The notes below the pieces were generated by a model. That model had not been told where the DNA came from, did not search any database, and was given only the letters and a program-made list of their open reading frames with translations. From Alviniconcha marisindica (lineage: Eukaryota; Mollusca; Gastropoda; Provannidae): a DNA stretch of 64,000 nucleotides. The position numbers and the translations under genes were made by a program. The DNA is taken from assembly GCA_018857735.1 (NCBI GenBank), contig JABMCL010000348.1, positions 694,501 to 758,500 on the forward strand, in the 5' to 3' direction. Below, piece after piece: positions 1-34,438 of the stretch. How positions within the stretch are numbered: position 1 is the first letter of the stretch; each line of letters begins with the position of its first letter.

Positions 1-76
1 GTCTCTTGTAAACAATGGCTCACCCTGGGAATGCTGTGGTGGCAGGAATCTTGGAGTATAGCTATCGGGCATTGTC

Positions 77-78
<2 letters not shown>

Positions 79-119
<41 letters not shown>
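79..119. repeat. (TA)n microsatellite
   Basis: An uninterrupted TA run of about 20 units. Confidence 0.95.
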
Positions 120-121
<2 letters not shown>

Positions 122-279
122 TTGCTAATGCTATTATAGCTATACATCAAAATAACCTATCATGCAAATTGCAATAAAAGTGTCAGAGTCTTCAGTGTTG
201 AAGCTGGACTGTATTAAAGAAGATGACGAGTGCCTCATCTTAAGTCATAGTTAAAGATGAGCCCTAAATGCTTCACATA

Positions 280-615
280 GCACTATTCTCTGCTTTCATG
301 CAGACCCACTGCACTCTCGTCGTATGCAGCTCAGAATGACTCAACTGTAGCTTTACATAGTTTGTTCTGAATATCCACCAAAGTGGCTGCAGTGCTGTTT
401 GTTGGTTACATGGTTGGTGCCACGTGAAACTGCCACTGTCTCGGCACAAGTTCTGTATACATCATGATCATACAACCATGCACAAATTTACACTTTAATA
501 CAGTATCACTTTATTCGAAGCCACATAATTCGGATGCATGTGTGGTTAGCTGTAACCTGCCACCAGCACTTTTGGCAGAAAGACTGGGATCTTTTACGTG
601 CTACGGTAGAAAGAT
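280..615 (-). repeat. SINE-like element body, reverse copy (family A)
   Basis: The reverse complement matches the elements at 21300-21600 and 21908-22225. Shared blocks include the paccacagtagcatgt-like start (here ctaccgtagcacgt), gcaggttacagctaa, ccatgtaacaaccaa and the tail around agagtgcagt. The tRNA-like head is not seen. It may be 5'-truncated. Confidence 0.75.
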
Positions 616-1282
616 TACCAAAGGCAAAATAATAATAAACTTACTGACTTAGACTAGTTAGAGTTGGACAAAAACACAGTCCACTCAGACAGTACTGAGT
701 GCCTTAAACACACAGCAACCAATCCAAGGGATCGGGACGCATGCACACTGGAGTGGGCGGGGCTTAGCTAACTAAAAATAAAGTGCTACATGTGGTTATG
801 AAGAGGAAAAACAAAACAACAACAAAACACAACTTGCAAACATTCAACAGAATTAATTTCCATCACCTATGACTATGTCACTTGTCAGTCCAAGCTATAC
901 TGTCATAATGTATGCTGGAAATATTTTGCCGAATGAAGTTCATTATGCTGTTGACATGCTTCATTAACATGCCATGATATACTTGTAATTGCCTTTGTTG
1001 TAATACAAATTATGACTGGATTAAAAACATTCTTACATCATCTCCTCTTGGGAACTGGGTTTTCCCACCATTTGTTTATAAAACTTTTGCCCTCTTCATG
1101 ACCCAGTAGGAAGCTTTGTTTATGTTGCTAGGGGTTTTGTAACTTCAGAAACGCCCACCTAAACATCACTGCAGAGTGGTGGCGCCAAAATATACCAGCT
1201 CCCCCCCCCCCCTTTCTGGGGTGGACCAATTCATTATGATGTTATCCTGAGGCCCTGTAGAGGTTTAGTTTGAGAAACAAAA

Positions 1283-2115
1283 ATGCCACCACAGCGAGAA
1301 AGCAACTTTCATTGGACTGGGCAGAACGTAATTATCTTTGGTACATCCCTAACAGTTCCCCAAGCAAGAATCGTGACACAAGGACTGGCCTACATTCCAT
1401 TGCACGAGATACGTTTCAAACACAATTGTTTTCCCTCCACTGCTGAAATGTTGGCACGATGCTATTCCTGGGAAATGGATAGACTGACTCTTGACTTTGT
1501 TTGGGCTTGACCGTGAGCAAGAAGCAGCGATAAAAGAACTGTTTGAAGCACGTGGATGGCATTATGTTCACAAAATGTCTCTTTCTTTCCTGAATTTCAA
1601 TGAGACATTTCTTGCCAGGAACAGTTTTGTCCAACCATTTTTCGCCACAGACGATAACACTGTAGCGAGTGTTGAGCCAGAGACCGAAAGGCAGGGTGAT
1701 AGTTGTGACAGCAGTGCCATCAATGTAACTGCAGGTGTTGATGCAAGCCATTCAGGTCAAGGAAAGGAGGCATCTGAACTGGATGGCGACAGACAGGAAT
1801 GCGTCTTTTGTTTTTGTTCCCCATGTGTAACCTGTGTTAGGCAGCAGTGGTTGGGCCATGGGCAGGATGTCTACAAGAGAAATTCTAGGATCAGGAAGAA
1901 ACTGTATAGGAAATTTTGGTTTATGATGAACATGTGTGGAGCATGGTGACATCCTTTATATGTTTGTAAAAAGGAGACTGCGATGTGTTGAGACCATGTT
2001 AATGGAACTGTTGTGCATGTGCTTAGAGAGATCATACCGGTGTGTCCAAAAATTAGTTAGAGGGCTCTATCCCAATCCACCCGACACTCCATACCTTGGA
2101 CACAGGTGGTGGTAA
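1283..2115 (+). pseudogene. decayed mobile-element-linked ORF (Cys-rich, PYLGHRW C-terminus)
   Basis: Open frames at 1283-1510 and 1491-1949 are parts of one coding region broken by a frameshift near 1491-1506. After CGAW an in-frame TGA follows; further stops and another frameshift follow before KLVRGLYPNPPDTPYLGHRW and a stop at 2113. A Cys-rich segment (CVFCFCSPCVTC) and RIRKKLYRKFWFMMNMCGAW precede it. I recognise this C-terminal pattern (basic segment, RKFW, YPNP, PY.GH.W) from multicopy uncharacterised ORFs in marine invertebrate genomes that behave like mobile-element genes. No transposase domain was identified, so the class is open. It lies upstream of the Ena promoter. Confidence 0.6.
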
Positions 2116-3784
2116 AGGTAGGCGACGTTTTCTTTTCCACTTCTGTTACTGTGTGTCTGCATCTCAGTTCGCGCTTACCATGAGCATGCATGTCTTGATG
2201 AACACATGTGTTGCTATTTATACATAACTGACGTGCAGCAGCTCCGCTCTTTTTCTCTTCCGTTCAAATCTATTTTCCTTATTTTGCATGTAACACTATT
2301 GTCATGTGGTCTATTGAATACCGTGTTCATTAGATGCAATAGTAAGTTACTTCAGTGCCAAATTTTGGACTCTGTTATGCCCTCTGTCTGAAGATAATCG
2401 AGTTAGAAGTGGACTGACGGGACGTTCCGTACCTCTCAAATGTTTGAAATACACTGGTTGTCTTGCTTTCTTGGTGCTTTACATCCACAGAGGCAAGATG
2501 GCCTATTAGGGACGGGGACAGAGTGGGAAGGGGACGACAGAGTGAAGGCTCGACCACAGAAACCACCTGAAAAAGACCGGAGAGACCGTGGACCACCACC
2601 AGAACAATGGAAGTGTTAAGGCGGTGTCACCTCACCATTGCCCAGCGACTTGTGCACTGCGCAATTGCTGTTTCAACTGCTGTGCTTGGGCAGAGTCACA
2701 AAGACAATGTCCGTTGCACCGCTGTTGACGAACAACTTGGACAACTCAAGCAAAGGAAGTCCAGCTTTCTTAGCCCAGCTCCACCTCTCTACTCATGATC
2801 TCTTCTGGGCTAAGTTGAGGGTCCAGCTCCACCTCCCTCCTCTAAGATCTCATTATCTCGCCTGGAACCCTGATGGTTGTCTAACGGCTTCGCTCCTTAT
2901 ATACCCCTGTTGCCTCTTTAAGTCGGCGATGGCTTCGGCATGCGCCGATAGACCACCAATGCCAGATTCTGGATGCTACTGCTAGCGACGTATGCTACAG
3001 AAACGAGTTCACTCAAGCCGCTGGGGGAAGAACATATGGTACACACTACATGTGCCTATACTTACCCTCATTGGATCATTCATATAAAGCCTTTCAGCAG
3101 CTTTGGCAAATTCTTCCCAAGTTGTGAAGTAAGTCATGACTTTCTGCAAAAAGGTGATCCTATGGAAATTTCGTCTATAAAAATTTAAACCAGTCCTGGG
3201 TTAAACTGTAGATCTCCTAGATCTCCACGCTAAACTTCCTGTAGTACCGCGGTCAATATGAGTAAAAATAAAAATAAGAATGTTTTGTAGGTTTATATTG
3301 TTTTGAAATCAAGAATTTTTTCCTGTATTTTTGTAAGAATTATTTGTTTTGTTCCGTGTAATTTATTTTATGCAAATTATGCAGACAATCCAAAGTCCGC
3401 AGCTAAGGGCAAGTCATGGCGTCGAGGAAGGAAGGAAGGGATGACTGATTCATGTGTCAGCCATGTAGTTCATTGTGCTACTGAACGAACTGTTGCCGTT
3501 TGCTTAGATGTGCTGCTGCTAGGCGGAAGTTTGTGAGACTTCTCAGTTAGCGAACCCTATGTTATTGTTCGGCAGTGTGTCTGTACATTGTTTAGACAAG
3601 GGAAAGACATTAGCCTGATTTTTTTGTGCATCAAAAAGTTCGGGAATAGTTCTCAAACTGTAAACATAGCTGGTGCAGCCAGGGGATAAATTTGAGTATA
3701 GTCAAGTGGCATTTGCTAGATATTATTACATAAGTACTTATTAGTTTGTGTTCTTCCGAAATCAGTGTGCTGATTGTCGTCTGC
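2116..3784. other. upstream non-coding DNA
   Basis: Several short open frames are present on both strands but none has a recognisable product, splice context or family match. I see no clear repeat here. It is probable Ena upstream sequence. Confidence 0.6.
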
Positions 3785-3790
3785 TATAAA
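3785..3790 (+). promoter_or_regulatory. TATA-like box upstream of Ena/VASP
   Basis: TATAAA lies 71 bp before the start codon. Transcription starting about 30 bp downstream would give a short GC-richer leader. No experimental support is possible from sequence, and an upstream non-coding exon is not excluded. Confidence 0.4.
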
Positions 3791-3855
3791 GCTATCCCGC
3801 TTGCAACGGGAGAACTCGCCGCTTTCACTGGTCGCCCCTGCACCAGCCAGACAAG

Positions 3856-26083
<22,228 letters not shown>

Positions 26084-26539
26084 CTTGAGACTGCGGAGCT
26101 ATGAACATCAACTTCGCTGAAAGAGGGCTCCAAAGCAGGACAACACCTGGTTCAACGTGATGCAACAACCCGTTTGCCCCACCCGCGAGTTTTTTGTTTT
26201 TGTATTTTGTGTGGCGAGATCGTTACACCCAAACTGCATCACCTCTCTGGTCCTTGTCAATTGCACGCACATGCATCCACACACACACTCTCACAAAATG
26301 ACCCGCACCGCTTTTCTCAGCCGGGCTCGCCTCTGAGCCAGGTGTGGGGTGCTGGTTGCCGTTCATCCGCATGACCATCAGCCGGCAGCAGTCTGAAATC
26401 AAGACCTTTTATTTCAAGAGTGTGAAAGCCTACAAAATCCGACTGTCACGGTTGATGATTGATGGTGTGTGTTACAAAGAGATTTTTTTTTTTTTTTTTT
26501 TAAATTTTAAGGAGATTTCAGACTGTTTCATGCTGTTAC

Positions 26540-27195
26540 ATTTTCATGTCTGGTAAGCCTGCAAGCTTGAGAAAGCCTGCAAAATCCTGCAGTTGATCGG
26601 AAGGGGGGGTGGGGAGGGGGGGGGTTTAGCAGGATTTTAGACTGTTTCATGCCATCAAGTTCTGGTGTCTGGTAAGTTTGGCAGCGTGAAAAAGCCTGTA
26701 ACTGTAGTGGCATGAAAAAGCCTACAGCTATGGTGTGTAACAAAGGGATTTCAGACCATTTCATGCTGTCACGTTCCGATATCTGGTCAGCTTACTGGCG
26801 TGAAAAAAGCCTGCAAAGTCTTGCTGTCATGGCATGTCACAAAGGGATTTCAGACTGTCATGCTGGCACGTTCTGATATCAGGTCAGCTTACTGGCATGA
26901 AAAAAGCCTGCAAAGTCTTGCTATCATGGTGTGTCGTAAAGGGATTTCAGACTGTCATGCTGGCATGTTCTGATATCTGGTCAGCTTACTGGCATGAAAA
27001 AAGTCTTGCTATCATGGTGTGTCGTAAAGGGATTTCAGACTGTCATGCTGGCATGTTCTGATATCTGGTCAGCTTACTGGCATGAAAAAAGTCTTGCTAT
27101 CATGGTGTGTCATAAAGGGATTTCAGACTGTGTCATGCTGGCACATTGTAATGCCTGGTAAGCTTACTGGCATGAAACAGCATTGCTGTCATGGT
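26540..27195. repeat. tandem repeat, ~88-110 bp unit, downstream of Ena stop
   Basis: Units contain aaagggatttcagactgtca, tgctggcatgttctgatatc, tggtcagcttactggcatga, aaaaagtcttgctatcatgg. At least six copies, with the best-conserved three at 26830-27110. Confidence 0.85.
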
Positions 27196-27533
27196 GTGTA
27201 ACAGAGGGATTGTAGGTGATTTCAGGTCTTTTGATGCTGTCCCATATTCTTGTGTCTGGTAAACCATGTGGCATTGAGGAGCCTGCCAGTTTCCTTTGGC
27301 TGTGGTGGGTGGGTCTTCTGTTGGATGCTTTGTCCCGCGATGGTGTTTGTGATGTTGCTAAAGTGCTGTGTCTGTGCATGATTTCTCCCTGCAAAAAAAA
27401 CAAACACCCACCCAAACCCACCATCCCCCATTTTGACTGTTGGTGTTGCACACCCATTTGGACTTCAGGTACCCCCTGCTAATTCTAAAACCACTGTTAA
27501 AAAGAAAAATTACGTCAGAAAATAAGTCTTAAA

Positions 27534-27626
27534 AGAAGAGGAAACCTTTGATGAGTGGTGCATTTGAATGGCTGTAATGAGTACAGCCATTCAAACACAC
27601 CACTCATCAAAGGTTAGTCCTCTTCT
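27534..27626. repeat. near-perfect hairpin, ~43-bp arms
   Basis: The left arm agaagaggaaacctttgatg, agtggtgcatttgaatggct, gta pairs with the right arm ending ...aaaggttagtcctcttct across a 5-base loop (atgag). There are two mismatches and one 2-base bulge. Confidence 0.9.
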
Positions 27627-29479
27627 TGAGGATGACGTTGCTGGTGACAGAATTGGTGGACTTCCAAGAAACACATTAAGTCTTTAGTCACTGTTTCAAA
27701 TCAGAAAGAAACGGCCTTAGACAGGGATATCGTTTTGAGGTGTGGTTCATTTGATGGAAATGTGAACAAGCTCCAAGTGTTTGTCATAAAAGAAGAGGGT
27801 GCATTATCACTTATTACAGGTGGTATTTATCAACTGAAAATGTGAAAGTATTTTGGGGAGTGATCTTCAGTCCATCTGCCCCCTCTCCCCCCTCCTCCTC
27901 CCCTCCCCCCCCCCCCCCCCCCCCTCCTCTGCCCCACCCCCTCCCCATCCTCCACTGCCCACCCCCTCACTCACACAAGTTGAACATGCTGGAACACTGG
28001 TAGTATTCACAACAGCCAAAAACGAAATGTACTTGGGAGTCCCAGCAGGGCTCATGGATCGTTGGATATTTCGTTTGAGATGTGCCTGCCAATCATTGTT
28101 TTAAATTTTTTTTGCTTTGTTTGTCGTTTCCACGTTTTGCTGTGTATGTAAGAGAAAGGCATTTGTTCAGAGCGGACCTATAATTTAGCTTGCAGTTGAT
28201 TTTGCAAGCTCAGTTTGTAAACACTTTTTGTTTGTTTGTTTCTTTCTTTTTTAAATGTGTCTTTATTCAGGTTTTATGTTTATATTCGTAACCCTTCTTC
28301 TCCTCCCCAGCACACCTGAATGCATCTTGTGAGATAGGTACATTCAGGACATGTTGGTGATTTAAAAATTTGCGGCATTAAATGACTATATGTGGTAATG
28401 TTCAAATTAAACACCTGGGAGTACACAATACGGTCACTACCTTGCGTCAGGTGGTCAGAATGTAGAGCTGGTCACCACTTCAAACTATTTTGATTGTGAT
28501 ACTATTGCCAGGAGAGGAGAAAGTTCAGTTTGACAAATGGGTATGATGCTGTGTGAAGACTTTTGTACAAGTAAAGTGAATCAGAAATTACATTTAAAAA
28601 ACAAATTGGGTATGCTTTTAACCAACATTATTTATTTTCCTTACACATGTAGCAGCCAGTGTTTTTATGAACACTCATTAAAAAAAATTAAAAAATCCCC
28701 CCCCCCCCCCCCCCTTTTTTTTTTTCCTTTTTGGAAGAAGCAGATGGAAATCATTGGCAGGCTGATCTCAATTCAAATATATCAGTTAGCTGAGAAAGTT
28801 TATCTTGCATGTGAACAGAGTTGCGTCACAAGTGTAGCTGTAGCTCTCGCGCATGCGGCAGGGGAGGAGAGGTTGAGGAGATATGAGATGCAGCACCTGG
28901 CCCACTTCGAGGTCTCATACCCATTCACACTTTGGCTGCATGACTAAACACTAACCTTCCTCATCGATGGGTAGGCTTTGCCCTCGTAGACATCACACTT
29001 AAAAAATTAACAAAAGACAAAAACAACAAAAAAAAAGAGACTGGAATCAGAATTCCATGTGTGAATGAGCTTGTGCTCTGTTGTAGAGAGTATACTTGCA
29101 TATGAATCCTTCCTTGTCGCCAGCACTGACAAGGTGCGCACTGTCGAGGTCTTCAAGAAAGACAGCTCATGCTGTCTGTTTTTGTTTTGTTTTTGTGACG
29201 ACAGCGAAACCTTTTCTTAAGACAAGCCCCTTTAAGGCAAAGCTGTGTGGAGAGCAGCGTGATTCAGATGCCCTTGTGGTGTTGTTGTTGTTAAGGTGAA
29301 CTTCTGTAAGGAGTGAAGTAACGTTGGGATGGCCCTGGCCAGTTTGTCTTAAAGAGGCTCGGCTGTTGTTGTTTTTTGTTGTTTTTATCCTCGTGACTAT
29401 TTTATTGCATGTTTGAGATTACAAAGCACTGACTTAGAACAAACTAAAAACATGAAATTGTGTGTGTTCTTTTATTTGT

Positions 29480-29555
29480 TTGTTGTTTTGTTTTGCAGTT
29501 CGCCCTGATATAACTGCTAGTTGACTGGGCGTAAAGCATCAAGCTCCTTACTTGT
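29480..29555 (+). repeat. short dispersed repeat (family B)
   Basis: ttcgccctgatataactgct, agttgactgggcgtaaagca and tcaagctccttacttg. This copy keeps the GGCGTAAAGCA form. Confidence 0.75.
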
Positions 29556-30591
29556 TTTGCAAATAAGTTCATTATTATCTCTTTTCTTTTAATTTATTCA
29601 ATTGACAGTGAGGGAGTGTTACATGTTTTGTTCACAGAAGAGTATGCCACATGCTTGTAATTGTAAATGAATGTGTGTATTATATCTGCACAACTTGAAA
29701 GGGTGTCTTCTTCAAAATGTGAGACATTTAGCTTACAGTGTTTTATTTGGGATCAACAGCAACACAAATCTTTTTCAGTTTTCTTTGACCAAGGATTTGT
29801 AAATCATATGTTCACACATATATATATATATATATATTATATACAAGTTTGTTCAGATCTATCTGGTGCCTGCTCAGATTTTGTCCCTGCATTATAAAAA
29901 TTGGAAGAGTGAAAAGGATCAGGTCATCACCATCCAGTGAAATGTTGTGGTTTTTAGTTCATGTCTTATAAAAGTTTGTAAGTTATTGGTCATCTGAGGT
30001 GTCTTAGGCTTTTCTTTTTCTGCTCCACATATGGTATTGGAATCCTCCTCCTTTTTCTTTTTGGGGGGAGGGGGTGAAGGGGGGGGGGAGGGCTGTCAGA
30101 TAATGCAACTGTGACCACAAGGTGGCTTGTGTCCAGCTTCCATCGGCTCTGACTATCACAGGAATAGGCCAGTAATGCAGTTTAGTCACCATTTAAGAGC
30201 ACACCTTTTGGAGCCCAGGCTTGCGGGGGCAGGGGGAGGTGGTTGGGGGTAGGGGTGGGGGGGTCTTGTCCACTTATCCACAGGGAAACTCACCTCATGG
30301 CTATAATGTATTTTGGGTCGGATCGTGCGTAATGTTGATGCTGGCAGCGTCCTAGCTCTGGAGGGTCAGTAGGTTTTGTGTAAATTTGGACTCAACAGGG
30401 TATTTTGACACTTGTGCTGCCTTTTTCCTTTCTTTTTTTCCCATCTTTTTTTTGTGTGTGCCTAGGACTTGACCCCTAGCCTGGTCTGCATGTTCTACCC
30501 ATCACAGTGTCAGATGGAGTATAGTTTGTGGTTATCCAACATGGGTCAGTCCGATGCTTTGCCACCGCAAATCATGGTGTTCTTGAAGAAA

Positions 30592-30991
30592 TAGACGATT
30601 TCCGAAAATAACAGGCAAAGATAATTTGACAGTGTTTTCTTACTCCGGGAGAGTGAAGTCCCCTGAATGGAGGCGGCAGCTGAAAAGAGCCGATCTGCGA
30701 CAGTTTTAGATCTTCAGGCATGGACCTATTATAATTTATACTAGACTACCAGCTGGGGAACCTACTATCCAATCTGCATGTTCCCCATGAACAGTGAGTG
30801 CCTGATCGGCATTTCTGATGCCTTTTCTGCCGTTGTTTACAGGTATCCCTCATCTTGCCCACGTGCTCACTGTACCCCCAACAAAAGCGTGCCTACTCTG
30901 CGCTACACCCGCAGGCATGGACCTATATATACAGGTCCATGCCTGTAGGCACTTACCAAGTGCAGTCCCCTGGATTTCCGAAGATCGTCTA
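30592..30991. mobile_element. ~400-bp non-autonomous DNA element, copy 1
   Basis: The ends are inverted: tagacgatttccgaaa at the left and ttccgaagatcgtcta at the right, bounded by TA. An internal hairpin (aggcatggacctatatatac, aggtccatgcct) lies at about 30913-30947. A second copy about 90% alike (by eye) is at 63366-63747, so this is an interspersed family. The TA boundary suggests a Tc1/mariner-type origin, which is inference. Confidence 0.75.
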
Positions 30992-33459
30992 TTTACACTG
31001 CAGTCTGAAATGTGCTCTCGTCTAGTGTGTTCTTATTGGTGACTACTCTGCGTGAGACAAATTGCTAAAAATCAGTTTTCAGTTGTTGTTTTGGGGTCAT
31101 TTCTCTCCTCAGATTTGTTCATTACCTGAATGCATTTAACTCTTGGCAATCCAAAAATATTATGAACATATTATTTCCCAGTCACATGTCAAAATCTATA
31201 GGAAGTGACTGTTTTCTTTGTATTTGTTGTGTAGGTGTTCCACAAATCAAACGTAAAGTTAAGAAAATGTATCAGCAATACATGGTACCTTTACCTTTTT
31301 TGTTTGTTTTCTCCTTCCTTGTGACTGGTTTCACACCAGTAACAAGTAGTCCCCGAGTGTGATCGTGACATTGTACATATGTAACAAGATGAGTCATGCA
31401 TGAACATTTTCACTTTATCGTATGGCTTAATGTTGCTTTTCCGCATCTTCAGCTTGAACGAATGGTGGATTGCAAGCCTTTCATTTTTATAGATAGACGA
31501 ATCAATTATGTACCGCAGTGACATGCAAAAGCTTTACACTGTACTTTGCCACAGGTCTAAGTTGCATAGACTTTGTTTGTTTCTTTTTTTTCTAACCATG
31601 CAGTTCGTTTCTGTCTTTTGCTTGATAGACATGTTGATCTTTCTTTACTCCACAATTCTCACCCATGCTTGCTGTGAATTGACTACTTTTATTTAAATAG
31701 TTTATCTGCTTTTAGTTATTTTTTTCATCAGGAGATCTATATTATTAACAGATTATTTTAATTTCCAGTCAACGAATCTTTGGGTTGATTATATATAAGC
31801 ATTATTGAAAGTAGTGTATTATTATGGATGTATTGAGTATTGTGTTTTGCATGGTTTGTTGCAGATGAATCAAGACCAAAATTTGTTCACACTGAGTTTT
31901 ATGTTCATGAACGATTCTTCTGTATTTCTGTTTGACTATTTGCTGATTGTTGCTCAATGTCAGATCTCTTTCTCTGCTGCGCTTTTTTTTTCTTTTTCTT
32001 TTTTTTCTTCTTTTTTCTTTTTGGTTTGTGTGGTGCATAAAATGGTGACATTGGTGTGTGATAGCTTTACTGTAGTTTTAACATTGCTCTGGTAAAGATT
32101 GGCGGATGCTTTTGACTCATGTGGAAACTACAAGTCTGAGTAAAGATGAGTGTCTGTGTCCGTAAAATGGAGGCTCTCCAGCTGTGCGTGATAGTACTGG
32201 CTGTGGAGCTTTTGCCTGGCAGTTTGGCTGACCTTGAACTGATGTCAAGGCCACAGGGTGGTCAGAAAGGTAAATCTACAAGTTGTATTTTCTTGGCTAG
32301 CCCCTATCCAGTAAAGTTCAACTTTTGGTCTTACATGTGTGAAAGAAACCTTGAAAAAACAAATTGTTTGGAATGTGAGTTGACTAAGCATTTGCTCTTC
32401 TTCTTCATTTCCGTTGCTCAACTGCTGTGCATTTTTTTTTCTTTCCCCTTCATGATGAATGTTTTGTAAGTACAATAACCATTTGTGCGTTTGTTGATTT
32501 TTGTAATGGCTTGGTGGGCACAGCTGCACTAATGCAACACTGAGAAAACCTGAAGTAGTATTCTCACAGGGGTTTACGTAGTGGCGACCTTCTTTTGAAG
32601 ACGAAGTAGCCTGGTTGTTAACATTAGCATTACACACATCACGGAGAACTTGTCTGAAGGGAGGGAGGGGTTTCACGTGTGAGAGTGCCGCTGTCTAACC
32701 ATTTTGTTCCTGCTTGTAGCCCCCCTGCCTGAGCATGGGTTTCATAAACCCATTTTCTTTGCTAAGAGAATGGTTGGGGGGGGGGGGGGGGTGCAGGGGG
32801 GTAATGTGATGTATATTCAAATACACTGTGTTAGCAGAAAGGGTGTGGAACAGGATCAGTTAATTGACATGTTTCCTTGTTTTCTTAGATGATTCAGTAA
32901 GGAGTCAGCTGTCTGCAAAATATCCATTTTTATATTTTGGGTGCTCGAGTCCTTTCATCAACACATGGCATTGGAATGGACTGAGAACCAAGTCGGATTT
33001 GTCCACGCGTACATACATCAGTGGCCTGGTTGTTGCCAAGGACGTGAATACGGCTAGAGTTGAGCTGTTCCAGCACGCTGGTCAGGAGTCAGCCTAACAC
33101 TTCTGACCTTTCAGGTGGTTTTGTGTTTGCTTTTGCGTGTTGTCTTTCATGCTATTGTAGTTTCCGAAATCAGATAACTGGATGACTGAACAAACAAATT
33201 GTTCCAAAGAATAGTGCGACAGTGAAAGAATGGCACACCAACATACAGCACACACACATACACACACAAGATGTATATGCACCTGGACACACATGTATAA
33301 TGTATAGATCTGAAAGGAACAGTGCAAGTGTGCTTTGCCCAGTGGCTTCCTTCAAAGGTGTGCTGCGAGAACTTGTGATACTTACTGGGGGGGGGGGGGG
33401 GCTTTATGCTTCAACTACATGAATGCCACCCAGGAAAACCCAAAGATCTGATGGCCAAA

Positions 33460-33915
33460 CTTTTGCCTGGCATCACAAGGGGGGCCCAAGTGGTTAGGGC
33501 TGCTAGTACAAGCTGTGGCAAGAAAACGGGAGACAGTCACCCAGTCTGGCCAAACTGCGACCTGGTGTCACAAAGATGGGGTCAAAGTGGCCTCTGGGAA
33601 TGGTGCAAGCTATGGCAAAAGATGGAGACAGACCACAGAGTGTGGCCAGACTGCGACCTGGTGTCACAAAGATGGGGTCAAAGTGGTCTCTGGGAATGGT
33701 GCAAGCTATGGCAAAAGATGGAGACAGACCACAGAGTCTGGCCAGACTGCAACCTGCTGTCACAAAGATGTGAGCCATGTGGTCTCTGGAGCCAATGTAA
33801 GCTGTGGTGAGGGAACTGGTAACAATGATCCTGTCTGGCCAAACTGTGACCTTGTGTGACCAAGATGGGGTCACAGTGATCCCTGGGGATGATGGAAGCT
33901 GCTGCCAGAAAATAG
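33460..33915. repeat. minisatellite, ~96-bp unit, ~5 copies
   Basis: ctggccaaactgcgacctgg, tgtcacaaagatggggtcaa, agtggtctctgggaatggtg, caagctatggcaaaagatgg. Units begin at about 33548, 33643, 33740 and 33836. Frames stay open on both strands because the unit is a multiple of three. Confidence 0.9.
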
Positions 33916-34017
33916 AAGGCAGTCACCATGCTCTCCTGTTGGTTGCCCTTGTTGAAACAACCGCAGACTTTGCGTGTACCATGGTGATGCAGGTTTGGTT
34001 CAAGCAGTTTGAGGGTT

Positions 34018-34438
34018 ACCTACAACAGCAACAAAAAGAGAAAGAAATGGACAATCTCCCTTTTCAGGACAGGAAGGAGATAGTTCTTGCTGGCATCCCA
34101 CAGTATCCCCAAGGAAAATGAATTCCTTTGGACAGGAAGGAGATAGCTGCTGGCATCCCACAGTATCAACAACAGCAACAAAAAGAGAAAGAAATGGACA
34201 ATCTCCCTTTTCAGGACAGGAAGGAGATAGTTCTTGCTGGCATCCCACAGTATCAACAACAACAACAAAAAGAGAAAGAAATGGACAATCTCCCTTTTCA
34301 GGACAGGAAGGAGATAGTCAGTTCTTGCTGGCATCCCACAGTATCAACAACAACAACAAAAAGAGAAAGAAATGACAATCTCCCTTTTCAGGACAGGAAG
34401 GAGATAGTCAGTTCTTGCTGGCATCCCACAGTATCAAA
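34018..34438. repeat. minisatellite, ~85-88 bp unit, ~4-5 copies
   Basis: caacaacaaaaagagaaaga, aatggacaatctcccttttc, aggacaggaaggagatagtt, cttgctggcatcccacagta. One copy near 34110 is partly deleted. Confidence 0.9.

Noticed and set aside
28537..28947. 136-codon plus-strand frame
   Set aside because: It runs through a poly-C and poly-T stretch, has no recognised domain and no splice partner.
32864..33097. 77-codon frame preceded by a possible acceptor
   Set aside because: Looks moderately protein-like, but there is no family match, no donor-linked neighbour exon and no conserved motif. Not enough for a gene call.
33406..34121. Long overlapping frames on both strands
   Set aside because: They coincide with two minisatellites whose unit lengths keep frames open.
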